A DNA stretch of 64,000 nt, from NCBI RefSeq assembly GCF_009759665.1, contig NZ_WQNE01000017.1, forward strand, positions 62,001 to 126,000, given 5' to 3'. Below, one piece after another: positions 17,838-26,963 of the stretch (position 1 is its first letter; each line of letters begins with the position of its first letter). This stretch comes from Bradyrhizobium cajani. Lineage in GTDB: Bacteria; Pseudomonadota; Alphaproteobacteria; Rhizobiales; Xanthobacteraceae. The position numbers were made by a program, and so were the translations under genes. Below the pieces are notes generated by a model. That model was not told where the DNA came from, made no database searches, and saw only the letters and a list, made by a program, of their open reading frames with translations.

Positions 17838-18237
17838 GTGAGCCTCTTCGGTCAAGTGAAGAAGCTAAGGGCTTATACAGTGGGGATGTGACGGTTGCTA
17901 GTGGAGGGCGAAGCGGGGCTTCGTTTTGCCAGTCCGTCTTCGCCAACAGGCTCCGCCGGACACGTTTTGCCCTTCGGTTCAGCGTGGCTGCGCCACTCCG
18001 AACAAAATCGCGAACTCGTATGTCATTGAATGTATTTATGATTTCTCATGATGCCGACGACCCGGGGGTCGTAGGGCTTTTCGCCACGACTCCGCGCGCC
18101 TTGGCCGCTCGGAGTGGTAAGATCAGGTGCCGAGGGCAGATTTCGCAGCGCCGGATCGCGGTCAAGATAACGGCGCCCGAAGCGATGAACTCCAGAAGCA
18201 AGCTGATGATCGCGATTGCGATCGGACGATGCGAGAG
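17838..18237. other. 400-bp leader with direct-repeat copy A and no supported gene
   Basis: This gap between a small minus-strand gene and the NAD-glutamate dehydrogenase contains one of two copies of a 48-bp repeat (17989-18036) and AT-richer sequence around 18015-18050. No open frame here looks coding. It should hold the glutamate dehydrogenase promoter. Confidence 0.6.
17989..18036. repeat. 48-bp imperfect direct repeat, copy A
   Basis: By eye, 39 of 48 positions match the copy at 23131-23178 without gaps; both contain AATCGCGAACTC and share TGCGCCA at the left end. The copies bracket the glutamate dehydrogenase gene in direct orientation. Confidence 0.75.
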
Positions 18238-21200
18238 ATGGAGGACGTTATGGAAGCGTGGCGTGACGACAAGGCTCGGTCGACCCTGATTCGCGATGCA
18301 GCGGGAAGCGTGCAGCTAGGCAACACGCCCCGGACTTTTGCCGAACTCTTGTTCGGCCACACCAATAGCGAGGATCTCGCCAACCACGACGCCGCTTCGC
18401 TGGCCTTCCTGGCCGAGCAGGCCTGGGAACATGTACAGCGGCGCACGGCAGGTCGCGCCGATATCCGCATCGTCAATCCGATGATGCCGGATGGCCGCGA
18501 GATCTCCGTACTCGAAATTCTCAACGACAACATGCCCTTCCTGTTCGATTCCACGCTGGCAGAGCTCGCCGAGCAGGGCATCGAGGTCACCCTGGTCGCT
18601 CATCCGATCATCGCGGTGGAGCGCGACGAGCAAGGCAAGCTGATGCGCTTCCATGGCGAAGCCCTGCCGGAGGGAACAAGGGGCGCGCGCGAAAGCCTCA
18701 TCCATCTCCACATCACCCGCATCGACGTCGACGCCGACCGCCAAAAGCTGGTCGATGGGTTGACCATGACGTTGAATGACGCGCGCGCCTGCGTCACCGA
18801 CTGGAAGCCCATGCGTTCCCGCATCGAGGAGGCGATCAAGATCTTCTCGACCAATCCGCCGCCGCTGCCGATCGACGAGATCGCCGAAGCCAGCCAGTTC
18901 CTGCATTGGCTGTGCTTGGACAATTTCACCTTTCTGGGCGTGCGCGAATATCGCTTCTCGCCCGACAGCGATGCGTCGGACCAGATCACGACCGGTGAGG
19001 GCCTCGGCATCCTGCGCGATCCCGAGGTGAAGGTCCTGCGCCGCGGTCACGAAATGGTGGTGATGACGTCGGAAATTCGCGAGTTCATGCGGGAGCCGAG
19101 CCTCCTCATCGTCATCAAGGCCAACGTCTCCAGCCGCGTTCATCGCCGCATCCGGATGGATTATGTGGGCATCAAGCTCTATACGCCTGACGGACGGCTC
19201 GAAGGGGAATTGCGCCTCGTCGGTCTGTTCACCTCCGGCGCCTATACTCGCTCGGTCAAGCAAATCCCTTATGCACGCCACAAGGTGGCGCAGGTGCTGC
19301 AGCGCGCCGGCTTCGACCCGAACAGCCATTCGGGCAAGGCGCTGACGCATATTCTCGAAGATTATCCGCGCGACGATCTGTTCCAGATCGACGTCGACAC
19401 GCTCTACAATTTCGTCATGGAGATCCTGATCCTCTATGAGCGCCCCCGTGTCCGGGCGCTGGCACGCGTGGACAAGTTCGATCGCTTCGTCTCCATCCTC
19501 TGCTTCATTCCGCGCGACAAATACGACACCGACGTGCGCACGCGCGTCGGCGCCTTCCTCTCGCAAGTCTACAAGGGGACCCTGTCGGCCTCCTACGCGT
19601 CCTTCCCCGAAGGATCACTGGCGCGCGTTCACTACATCATCGGGCGATATGAAGGTAAGACCCCGGTCGTCGCGCGCGAGACACTCGAAGCCGGGATCAG
19701 CGCCATTGCCGAGACCTGGGGCGACAAGTTGAAGGTCGCGCTCGCTGCGTCTGCCGACGGCATGCGGGCGCGCATGCTCGCAAGCCGCTATGCCCAGGCG
19801 TTTTCCGGCGGCTACACCGAGCTATTCAGCGCCGAACAGGCGATCGCCGACATCACCACCATCGAAAAGCTCACCTCAGCCCGACCGGTGACGATTTCGG
19901 TTTACCGCCTCGAGGGCGACGACGATCCCAGGCGATTCGGCCTGAAGGTTTTCTCAGATGCCGCACCGCTGTCGCTATCCTATCGCGTGCCGGTGATTGA
20001 AAATCACGGCTTGAACGTGGTCAACGAACGCACCTATCAGGTCGTGCCGCGCTACCGGCAGGCGCCGGTATGGCTGCACGATATGACAATTGAGACCAGC
20101 GACGGCAAGCCGATCGCAATCAGCCATGAATTAAACCACCGTCTGGAGGCCTCGATCATGGCCGTGGTCCGCGATCGTGCCGAATCCGACGGGTTCAACG
20201 CACTGATCCTGCGCACAGCCCTGAGCTGGCGCGAAGTATCGACGATCCGCGCGCTCTCGCGCTACCTCCATCAGATCCGCGCTCCGTTCACCCAGGACTA
20301 TATGTGGGAGACCCTGCGCAAGAACGCCGCGATTACCGCCAACATCGTCGCCCTGTTCCAGGGCCGCCTCGATCCGCGCCTCGGACTCACGGTTGCGGAG
20401 CGCTCGGCGCGCGAGATGGCCCTCGTCGCCGAGATCGAGGAGCAGCTCAAATCCGTCGCCTCGCTCGATGAAGATCGCATCCTGCGCCGCTTCACCAATC
20501 TGGTGCAGGCAACCATCCGCACTAATTTGTGGCAGGTCGGTCAGGATGGACATCCGCATCCGGTGATCTCCTTCAAGTTCGACGCCCGCAAGATCGAGGC
20601 CCTGCCGGCTCCGCGACCACTGTACGAGATTTTCGTCTACTCGCCCCGCGTCGAAGGCATTCATCTGCGCTTCGGCAAGGTCGCGCGCGGCGGTCTGCGC
20701 TGGTCCGATCGACCGCAGGATTTCCGTACCGAGATATTGGGCCTCGTGAAGGCACAACAGGTGAAGAACGCCGTGATCGTGCCGGTCGGCGCCAAGGGCG
20801 GCTTCGTGCCCAAGCGCCTGCCCTCGCCCTCCAGTCGTGACCACTTCATGGCGGAAGGCACCGAAGCCTATCGTATCTTCGTTCGCACGCTGCTCGAACT
20901 CACCGACAATCTTGACGGCGACGACATTGTGCCGCCCGACTCGACCGTGCGGCACGACGCCGACGATCCCTACCTGGTCGTCGCCGCCGACAAGGGCACC
21001 GCCACCTTCTCCGACATCGCCAATGCGATCTCGACCGAGAAGCACCATTGGCTCGGCGATGCCTTCGCCTCCGGCGGCAGCCAGGGCTATGACCACAAGA
21101 AGATGGGGATCACGGCGCGAGGCGCGTGGGAGGCGGTCAAGCGTCACTTCCGCGAGCTTGGCACCGACATCCAGACCAAGCCGTTCACGGCTGCCGGCGT

Positions 21201-23067
21201 CGGCGACATGTCGGGCGATGTCTTCGGCAATGGCATGCTGCTCTCGCCGGCGACGAAGCTCGTCGCGGCGTTCGATCACCGTGACATCTTCATCGACCCC
21301 TCGCCCGATCCGACGATCAGTCTCACTGAGCGCAAGCGCCTGTTCGACCTGCCACGATCGAGCTGGCAGGACTACGACAAGTCGCTGATCTCGCAAGGCG
21401 GCGGCGTGTTCTCGCGCTCGCTCAAGGCGATCCCGCTTGCAGCGGAAGTGCGCGCGCTGCTTGATCTCGACAAGCCGCAGGCCACGCCTTTCGAGGTGAT
21501 GACTGCGATCCTGAAGGCTCGCGTGGACCTATTGTGGTTTGGCGGCATCGGCACGTACATTCGCTCGTCCTCGGAAAGCGATGATCAGGCCGGCGACCGC
21601 GCCAATGATCCGATCCGCATCGCGGGTGCCGATGTCCGCGCCCGGGTGATCGGCGAGGGCGCCAATCTCGGCGTCACCCAGCGCGGCCGTATCGAAGCAG
21701 CGCAGAAGGGCGTAAAGCTCAACACGGACGCCATCGACAATTCGGCCGGCGTGAACACGTCCGACGTCGAGGTCAACATCAAGATCGCGCTGGCGCGCCT
21801 CGAGCGGGAGGGACGCCTCAGTCCTGGCGACCGCAACAACCTGCTCGCCGCGATGACCGAGGAGGTCGGCGCGCTGGTGCTGCGCAACAATTATCTTCAG
21901 ACGCTGGCGCTCTCGCTGGCCGAACGGAAGGGCGTGGCCGAGATCGGCTTCCTCACCCGCCTGATGCAATCGCTCGAGCAGCGCGGCCTGCTCAGCCGCG
22001 CCGTGGAGTTCCTGCCCGACGATGCGGCGATCACCGAGCGCACGAGACGCAGCCAGCTCCTGACGCGGCCCGAGCTTGCCGTGTTGCTCGCGTACGCCAA
22101 GCTGACGCTCTACGACGACCTGCTCGCGACTGGCGTACCCGACGATCCCTATCTCGCCCGCGAGCTGTCCCAGTATTTTCCGCGCCAGGTGCAGGAGAAA
22201 TTCCCGGCAGCAGTGCAATCGCATCGACTTCGGCGGGAGATCATCGCCACCAGTCTCGCCAATGCCGTGATCAACCGCGGCGGCCCGGCTTGTGTCGTGC
22301 GTCTGACCGACGAGACTGATGCCGATATCGCCACCATCGTTACGGCCTTCGTGGTGGTGGATGAATCCTACGGCCTCAAGCGGCTCAATGCCGCGATCGA
22401 TGCGCTCGACACCCGCATCGACGGGCAATTTCAGCTCGGCCTCTACGCGTCGCTTCAGGATCTCCTGCTCTCACGCATGGTCTGGTATGTACGCAATGCT
22501 GATCTCAAGGCCGGTCTGGACGCCGTGATCGCGCGCTTTGGTCCCGGAATCCGGGAGGTCGCCGCCGGGCTCGACAGGACCCTGCCGCAGGACTTGCAGG
22601 CTGGGCGCACCAAGCGCCGGCGAGATCTGATCGATGCCGGCATCCCGGCGGACCTTGCCGCAGAACTCGCCGATCTCGACGCGCTCGTCTCCGCGCCGGA
22701 TATCGTCACCGTCGCAGAGCGCACCAGCCGGGCCATCGGTGACGCCGCCACGACCTTCTTCGCCGCCGAGGCCGATTTCAGGCTCGATCGCATCATCGCC
22801 GCCGCGCGCAGCGTGCCGGCCAACGACAATTACGAACGTCTCGCCATCGATCGTGCCGTTGATCAGATCGCGACTGCGGAAAGAGCACTGGTCGCCAACA
22901 TGCTGGCAAACGGCGAATCCGGCCAACAGGCCGCCGGCGACTGGCTTGCGGCTCATCCTGAGGCGACGCGCGTCCGCCGCGCGGTCGAGGAGATCGCGGC
23001 CAGCGGCCTGACGCTCGCCAAGCTGACGGTGGCAGCCAATTTGCTGGGAGACCTCGTCAGGGCTTAG
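18238..23067 (+). CDS. NAD-specific glutamate dehydrogenase, large (180-kDa) type
   Basis: An enzyme of about 1609 residues that interconverts glutamate and 2-oxoglutarate plus ammonia with NAD. Size and architecture match the GDH180 family: a long N-terminal regulatory part with ACT-like segments (residues 1-700), then the catalytic core. The core has FGKVARGGLRWSDRPQDFRTEILGLVKAQQ near residue 815, VIVPVGAKGGFVPKRLP near 845, and the nucleotide-binding stretch with GEGANLGVTQRGRIE and NSAGVNTSDVEVNIK near 1140-1180. I chose ATG 18238 (MEDVMEAWRDD); a longer in-frame start at 18127 adds an unconvincing leader, and 18250 is also possible. In Bradyrhizobium the enzyme is catabolic. It is bracketed by the direct repeats at 17989 and 23131. 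Confidence 0.92.
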   Translation: MEDVMEAWRDDKARSTLIRDAAGSVQLGNTPRTFAELLFGHTNSEDLANHDAASLAFLAEQAWEHVQRRTAGRADIRIVNPMMPDGREISVLEILNDNMPFLFDSTLAELAEQGIEVTLVAHPIIAVERDEQGKLMRFHGEALPEGTRGARESLIHLHITRIDVDADRQKLVDGLTMTLNDARACVTDWKPMRSRIEEAIKIFSTNPPPLPIDEIAEASQFLHWLCLDNFTFLGVREYRFSPDSDASDQITTGEGLGILRDPEVKVLRRGHEMVVMTSEIREFMREPSLLIVIKANVSSRVHRRIRMDYVGIKLYTPDGRLEGELRLVGLFTSGAYTRSVKQIPYARHKVAQVLQRAGFDPNSHSGKALTHILEDYPRDDLFQIDVDTLYNFVMEILILYERPRVRALARVDKFDRFVSILCFIPRDKYDTDVRTRVGAFLSQVYKGTLSASYASFPEGSLARVHYIIGRYEGKTPVVARETLEAGISAIAETWGDKLKVALAASADGMRARMLASRYAQAFSGGYTELFSAEQAIADITTIEKLTSARPVTISVYRLEGDDDPRRFGLKVFSDAAPLSLSYRVPVIENHGLNVVNERTYQVVPRYRQAPVWLHDMTIETSDGKPIAISHELNHRLEASIMAVVRDRAESDGFNALILRTALSWREVSTIRALSRYLHQIRAPFTQDYMWETLRKNAAITANIVALFQGRLDPRLGLTVAERSAREMALVAEIEEQLKSVASLDEDRILRRFTNLVQATIRTNLWQVGQDGHPHPVISFKFDARKIEALPAPRPLYEIFVYSPRVEGIHLRFGKVARGGLRWSDRPQDFRTEILGLVKAQQVKNAVIVPVGAKGGFVPKRLPSPSSRDHFMAEGTEAYRIFVRTLLELTDNLDGDDIVPPDSTVRHDADDPYLVVAADKGTATFSDIANAISTEKHHWLGDAFASGGSQGYDHKKMGITARGAWEAVKRHFRELGTDIQTKPFTAAGVGDMSGDVFGNGMLLSPATKLVAAFDHRDIFIDPSPDPTISLTERKRLFDLPRSSWQDYDKSLISQGGGVFSRSLKAIPLAAEVRALLDLDKPQATPFEVMTAILKARVDLLWFGGIGTYIRSSSESDDQAGDRANDPIRIAGADVRARVIGEGANLGVTQRGRIEAAQKGVKLNTDAIDNSAGVNTSDVEVNIKIALARLEREGRLSPGDRNNLLAAMTEEVGALVLRNNYLQTLALSLAERKGVAEIGFLTRLMQSLEQRGLLSRAVEFLPDDAAITERTRRSQLLTRPELAVLLAYAKLTLYDDLLATGVPDDPYLARELSQYFPRQVQEKFPAAVQSHRLRREIIATSLANAVINRGGPACVVRLTDETDADIATIVTAFVVVDESYGLKRLNAAIDALDTRIDGQFQLGLYASLQDLLLSRMVWYVRNADLKAGLDAVIARFGPGIREVAAGLDRTLPQDLQAGRTKRRRDLIDAGIPADLAAELADLDALVSAPDIVTVAERTSRAIGDAATTFFAAEADFRLDRIIAAARSVPANDNYERLAIDRAVDQIATAERALVANMLANGESGQQAAGDWLAAHPEATRVRRAVEEIAASGLTLAKLTVAANLLGDLVRA

Positions 23068-23744
23068 GGCGCGACGGAAGGGAATGCAGGGCCATGGTCT
23101 GGCGCAGGAGGCGCCGGCTTGATCTGACGGTGCGCCATTCAGAATAGAATCGCGAACTCTTATGTTATTGAAATTCTTGTCTAATCCTAGACAGGCTACT
23201 GCTTAAGAGGGGTAGATGTCTGCTTTGCGGTCGAGGCCGAGCGACCCCAACTCGTCTCCTAGGAGGGCTGCGGGTTCTGCAGTATCCCCGGCCCGCTGCC
23301 ATCCGTCTCGATGAACAGCGTTGCGAAATCGGCGGATGATCTGGTGAGCACTGCGAACTGGCGAAGCAACCTGCTGTTGCCGATCCATTCGTGACTACGA
23401 CGAGAGGCGGCCGCGGATGCAGCATCCGGCCACAGGAAAGCCCTTGGGCGTCATCGTCCTCGGTCAGCTCGAGGCCCTCTCTTCAGCTCCAGGACAGCGG
23501 CAAAGTCGGCCACGACTTCGCGGTGATCCGTTTGCTGCGCCGCGACAGGCGCGTGAGTATCCGGCTACTGAAAGCCCGAAAGGGCTCGCCTAAATCCAAT
23601 ATGCGACATCGGGCGGCTTGTCGGACGCCGGCAATGCGTTCAAACTTGCGATCAAAGTCGCTGGAATGCGGCATATCTCCAGCGGTTAAAAACGAAAAGC
23701 GCATCGAAGCGCGTTCAAACAACAAGGCCGTCGGGAGGACGTCC
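23068..23744. other. 677-bp gap with direct-repeat copy B, no supported gene
   Basis: No open frame in this stretch has convincing codon use, ribosome site or recognisable motif. It holds copy B of the 48-bp repeat (23131-23178) and a short hairpin AGCCC-GAAA-GGGCT at 23573-23586, then the promoter region of the TRAP operon. A 61-residue frame on the minus strand (23203-23388) is the least unlikely candidate but I do not support it. Confidence 0.6.
23131..23178. repeat. 48-bp imperfect direct repeat, copy B
   Basis: Partner of the copy at 17989-18036, same orientation, 64 bp after the glutamate dehydrogenase stop codon. Shared blocks are TGCGCCA, AATCGCGAACTC and ATTGAA, with 9 mismatches over 48 bp. 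Confidence 0.75.
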
Positions 23745-24872
23745 ATGACCGCTAAGTCTGAAAAGACCAGATCGACTCGTCGCAAATTCCTGCTGGCCGC
23801 CGGCGCGACCGGCGCTGCTACCATCGCCATGCCGCAAGTCAGCCGGGCGCAGACGGTGACCCTGAAGATGCAGGGCTCGTGGGGCAAGGCCGATGTCTTC
23901 AACGAGATGGCGGAAGATTATGTGAAGCGCGTCAACGATATGGCCGGGGGCCGGCTGCGCATAGACTATCTGGTAGGCGGCTCGGTCGTGCATCCGTTCC
24001 AGGTGTTCGACGGCGTTCATGGCGGCCAGATCGACGCCGCGCATACCGTGACCGTGTATTGGTATGGCAAGCACAAGGCGGCATCGCTGTTCGGCACAGG
24101 TCCCGTGTTCGGCTTCAACGCCAACGAAGGCCTCGGCTGGATCCACAACGGCGGCGGCAAGGAGTTGTTTGAGGAGCTCCAGACCCAGATCATGCAGGTC
24201 AACATCAAGAGCTTCTTCGCCATGCCGATGCCGACCCAGCCGCTCGGCTGGTTCAAGAAGCCCATCACCAGCGACGGCGATCTCAAGGGTTTGAAGTATC
24301 GCACAGTGGGACTTGCTGCCGATCTCTTCCAGGCGATGGGTGCATCCGTCGCGCAACTTCCCGGCGGCGAGATCGTGCCCGCGATGGAGCGCGGCGTGAT
24401 CGATGGGTTCGAGTTCAACAATCCGACGTCGGACCGGCGCTTCGGTGCGCAGGATGTTGCCAAGAACTACATGATGGGCAGCCACCATCAGGCGACAGAA
24501 TATTTCGAGATCATGTTCAACCGGACCAAGTTCAACGCTCTGCCGAAAGAACAGCAGGCGATCCTGCAATACGCCGCCGAGGCCGCTTCCTCCGCCAACG
24601 AATGGAAGGGCATGGACTACTATTCCAAGGACCTGCAGGAACTGATCAGTAAGGACAAGGTCAACGTCCTGCGGACGCCGAAGTCGGTGTTCGACGCGCA
24701 GATCAAGGCATGGGACAATCTGATCGCCCAGCTCAGTTCGGATCCGTTCATGAAGAAGGTGATGGACTCGCAGAAGGCATGGGTGCGCCGCGTGGTTTAC
24801 TACAACATGTATAACGCGACGGATTACCGCGGCGCCTTCGAGCATCACTTCCCGGGAGTGCTTAAGGTTTGA
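23745..24872 (+). CDS. dctP: TRAP transporter solute-binding protein (DctP family)
   Basis: A 375-residue periplasmic binding protein. ATG 23745 is preceded by GGGAGGACGTCC. The N-terminus TRRKFLLAAGATGAATIAMP is a twin-arginine-like signal ending SRAQ. The mature protein starts TVTLKMQGSWGKADVFNEMAEDYVKRVN, and later has the family's conserved GLKYRTVGLAADLFQAMGAS block (about residues 180-200) and the GEIVPAMERGVIDGFEFNNPTSD block near 210. Members of this branch bind carboxylates or 2-oxoacids, often aromatic or mandelate-like in the 'TRAP-T, DctP-type' group with Tat signals. It is the first gene of an operon with DctQ, DctM, an amidase and a small membrane protein. Confidence 0.9.
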   Translation: MTAKSEKTRSTRRKFLLAAGATGAATIAMPQVSRAQTVTLKMQGSWGKADVFNEMAEDYVKRVNDMAGGRLRIDYLVGGSVVHPFQVFDGVHGGQIDAAHTVTVYWYGKHKAASLFGTGPVFGFNANEGLGWIHNGGGKELFEELQTQIMQVNIKSFFAMPMPTQPLGWFKKPITSDGDLKGLKYRTVGLAADLFQAMGASVAQLPGGEIVPAMERGVIDGFEFNNPTSDRRFGAQDVAKNYMMGSHHQATEYFEIMFNRTKFNALPKEQQAILQYAAEAASSANEWKGMDYYSKDLQELISKDKVNVLRTPKSVFDAQIKAWDNLIAQLSSDPFMKKVMDSQKAWVRRVVYYNMYNATDYRGAFEHHFPGVLKV

Positions 24873-24956
24873 TGACGTGGGGCATCGCTGACGCTGTAAG
24901 ATGACGGACGGCACAAAAGATGCGTTGCCCAATTACGATTTGGGAGGGGGACGGAT

Positions 24957-25586
24957 GTGCTGCGCGCAGCGAGTTCAGCTCGCATGACGAAATTTCTCTT
25001 CTTCATTGATGAGCTCAGCACCTGGGTCGGCAAAGCGTTCGCCTGGCTGATTCTTGTCCTTACGCTTAGTGTCAGCTACGAGGTGTTCGTGCGCTACGTG
25101 CTGCGTGCGCCGACCACCTGGGCTTTCGACATCAGCTACATCACCTATGGCGCGATGTTCCTGATGGCCGGCGCATATACCCTCTCGCGCAACGGCCACG
25201 TGCGCGCCGATGTGGTCTACCGTCTGTGGTCGCCGCGTACCCAGGCGACGATAGACCTCCTCCTCTATATTCTGTTCTTCCTGCCGGCGATCGCCGCGCT
25301 GATGTATTCGGGCTGGAATTACGCCCAAATGTCGGTGCGCTTCCGCGAGGTAAGCATCTTCAGCCCGGCTGGCGTGCCGGTGTTTCCGCTGAAAGCGCTG
25401 ATTCCGGTCACCGGTTTCCTCCTGTTTCTGCAAGGGTTGGCTGAAATCACTCGCTGTGTGCTGTGCATCCGCACCGGCCGATGGCCGCAACGCCTGCACG
25501 ACGTGGAGGAAACCGAGAGCCTCGTCATCCGCGAACATCAGCAGCAGGCGGTTGAGCCGCGGAGCGAGAAGGGACCAGGCGCATGA
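24957..25586 (+). CDS. dctQ: TRAP transporter small permease (DctQ family)
   Basis: A 209-residue membrane protein with four hydrophobic helices, the usual DctQ topology. I chose the GTG at 24957 because GGGAGGGGGACGGAT precedes it directly; an ATG at 24984 has no ribosome site. The stretch LTLSVSYEVFVRYVLRAPTTWAFDISYITYGAMFLMAG (first and second helix region) contains the conserved VxxRYV..xxxxW motif of DctQ. The C-terminal 35 residues are a hydrophilic tail. It overlaps the following dctM gene by 4 nt (ATGA at 25583-25586), giving translational coupling. Confidence 0.9.
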   Translation: MLRAASSARMTKFLFFIDELSTWVGKAFAWLILVLTLSVSYEVFVRYVLRAPTTWAFDISYITYGAMFLMAGAYTLSRNGHVRADVVYRLWSPRTQATIDLLLYILFFLPAIAALMYSGWNYAQMSVRFREVSIFSPAGVPVFPLKALIPVTGFLLFLQGLAEITRCVLCIRTGRWPQRLHDVEETESLVIREHQQQAVEPRSEKGPGA

Positions 25587-26932
25587 CCGATCCTCAACTC
25601 GGCATGCTGATGTTGGGCCTCTTCATCTTCATCATCATGCTCGGCTTCCCGATAGCCTTCACGCTGATGGCGATGGGCGTTTCGTTCGGCTACTATGCCT
25701 ACTACACCCCCGGTCAGGACTTCTTCCAGAATCGCATCTTCACGCTTCTGGTGCAGAAGACGTTTGAGGTCACCTCCAGCGACGTTCTGGTCGCGGTTCC
25801 GCTGTTCCTGTTCATGGGCTATTTGATCGAGCGTGCCAACATTCTCGACCGCCTGTTCTACTCGCTGCAGCTGTCGATGAAGAACGTGCCGGGCGCGCTT
25901 GCGGTGGCCACGCTGGTCACCTGCGCGATGTTCGCGACCGCCACCGGTATTGTCGGCGCCGTTGTCACGCTGATGGGCCTGCTGGCCTTGCCCGCGATGT
26001 TGCGAGCCGGCTACGACACCAAGCTGTCGGCAGGCGTAGTCTGCGCCGGTGGCTGCCTCGGCATATTGATTCCGCCGAGCATTCTCCTGATCGTCTATGC
26101 GGCGACCGCCGGCGTTTCGGCAGTCAAGCTTTATGCGGCTGCGTTCTTTCCGGGGTTCTTGCTGGCTGGATTCTACGTCCTCTATGCGATGGCTCGCGCG
26201 ATCATCAATCCCGCGCTTGCGCCGAAGCTGCCACCCGAGCAGACCAACGTGCCGATCACCAAGGTACTCTGGGCGCTGGCCACGTCATTCCTGCCGCTTG
26301 CGTTGCTCATCATTTCTGTGCTCGGCGCGATCCTGTTTGGCCTGGCGACGCCTTCTGAGGCGGCCGCGGTAGGAGCCCTCATGAGCATCGTTCTGGCGGC
26401 CGCCTATCGTTCGCTCAACTACGAGATGCTACGCGAATCGGTGTATCTGACGGTGCGCGCCACAGCGATGGTTTGCTACCTGTTCATCGGATCCTGGACG
26501 TTTTCCGCGGTGTTTGCCGTCCTTGGGGGACAGGCCGTGGTTGAGCAGTTCTTTACCTCGATGAACCTTTCGCCGGTCCAGTTCCTGCTATTGACCCAGT
26601 TGATCATCTTTCTTCTCGGCTGGCCGCTGGAATGGACCGAGATCATCATCATCTTCGTGCCGATCTTCCTGCCGCTGCTTCCCCAGTACGGCATCGATCC
26701 GATCTTCTTCGGCATCCTGGTGGCGCTGAACACGCAGACGGCGTTCAATACGCCGCCCGTCGCGATGGCCGCCTTCTATCTGAAGGGTGTGGCACCGCCG
26801 CAGGTGAAGCTAACCGACATCTTCTCCGGCGCACTTCCCTTTGTCGGCCTGGTCTTCCTAACCATGGCACTGGTCTACATCTTCCCGGGCATTGCATTGT
26901 GGTTACCCGGCTATCTCTATGGATCGCGATGA
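25583..26932 (+). CDS. dctM: TRAP transporter large permease (DctM family)
   Basis: A 449-residue polytopic membrane protein with about 12 hydrophobic helices that couples sodium- or proton-driven uptake to the binding protein. The family hallmarks GFPIAFTLMAMGVSFGYYAY, VPLFLFMGYLIERANI and the glycine-rich FATATGIVGAVVTLMGLLALPAML are visible, and the helical stretch LGWPLEWTEIIIIFVPIFLPLLP near residue 350 is typical. Its start overlaps dctQ; the amidase starts 31 bp after its stop. This completes a three-part TRAP system. Confidence 0.92.
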   Translation: MTDPQLGMLMLGLFIFIIMLGFPIAFTLMAMGVSFGYYAYYTPGQDFFQNRIFTLLVQKTFEVTSSDVLVAVPLFLFMGYLIERANILDRLFYSLQLSMKNVPGALAVATLVTCAMFATATGIVGAVVTLMGLLALPAMLRAGYDTKLSAGVVCAGGCLGILIPPSILLIVYAATAGVSAVKLYAAAFFPGFLLAGFYVLYAMARAIINPALAPKLPPEQTNVPITKVLWALATSFLPLALLIISVLGAILFGLATPSEAAAVGALMSIVLAAAYRSLNYEMLRESVYLTVRATAMVCYLFIGSWTFSAVFAVLGGQAVVEQFFTSMNLSPVQFLLLTQLIIFLLGWPLEWTEIIIIFVPIFLPLLPQYGIDPIFFGILVALNTQTAFNTPPVAMAAFYLKGVAPPQVKLTDIFSGALPFVGLVFLTMALVYIFPGIALWLPGYLYGSR

Positions 26933-26963
26933 GCGGACCCGGTAAACTGCCGAAAGGCCGAAC

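Noticed and set aside
23203..23388. 61-residue minus-strand frame in the gap before the TRAP operon
   Set aside because: No ribosome site or motif, and no evidence of conservation can be obtained here; left as unexplained gap.
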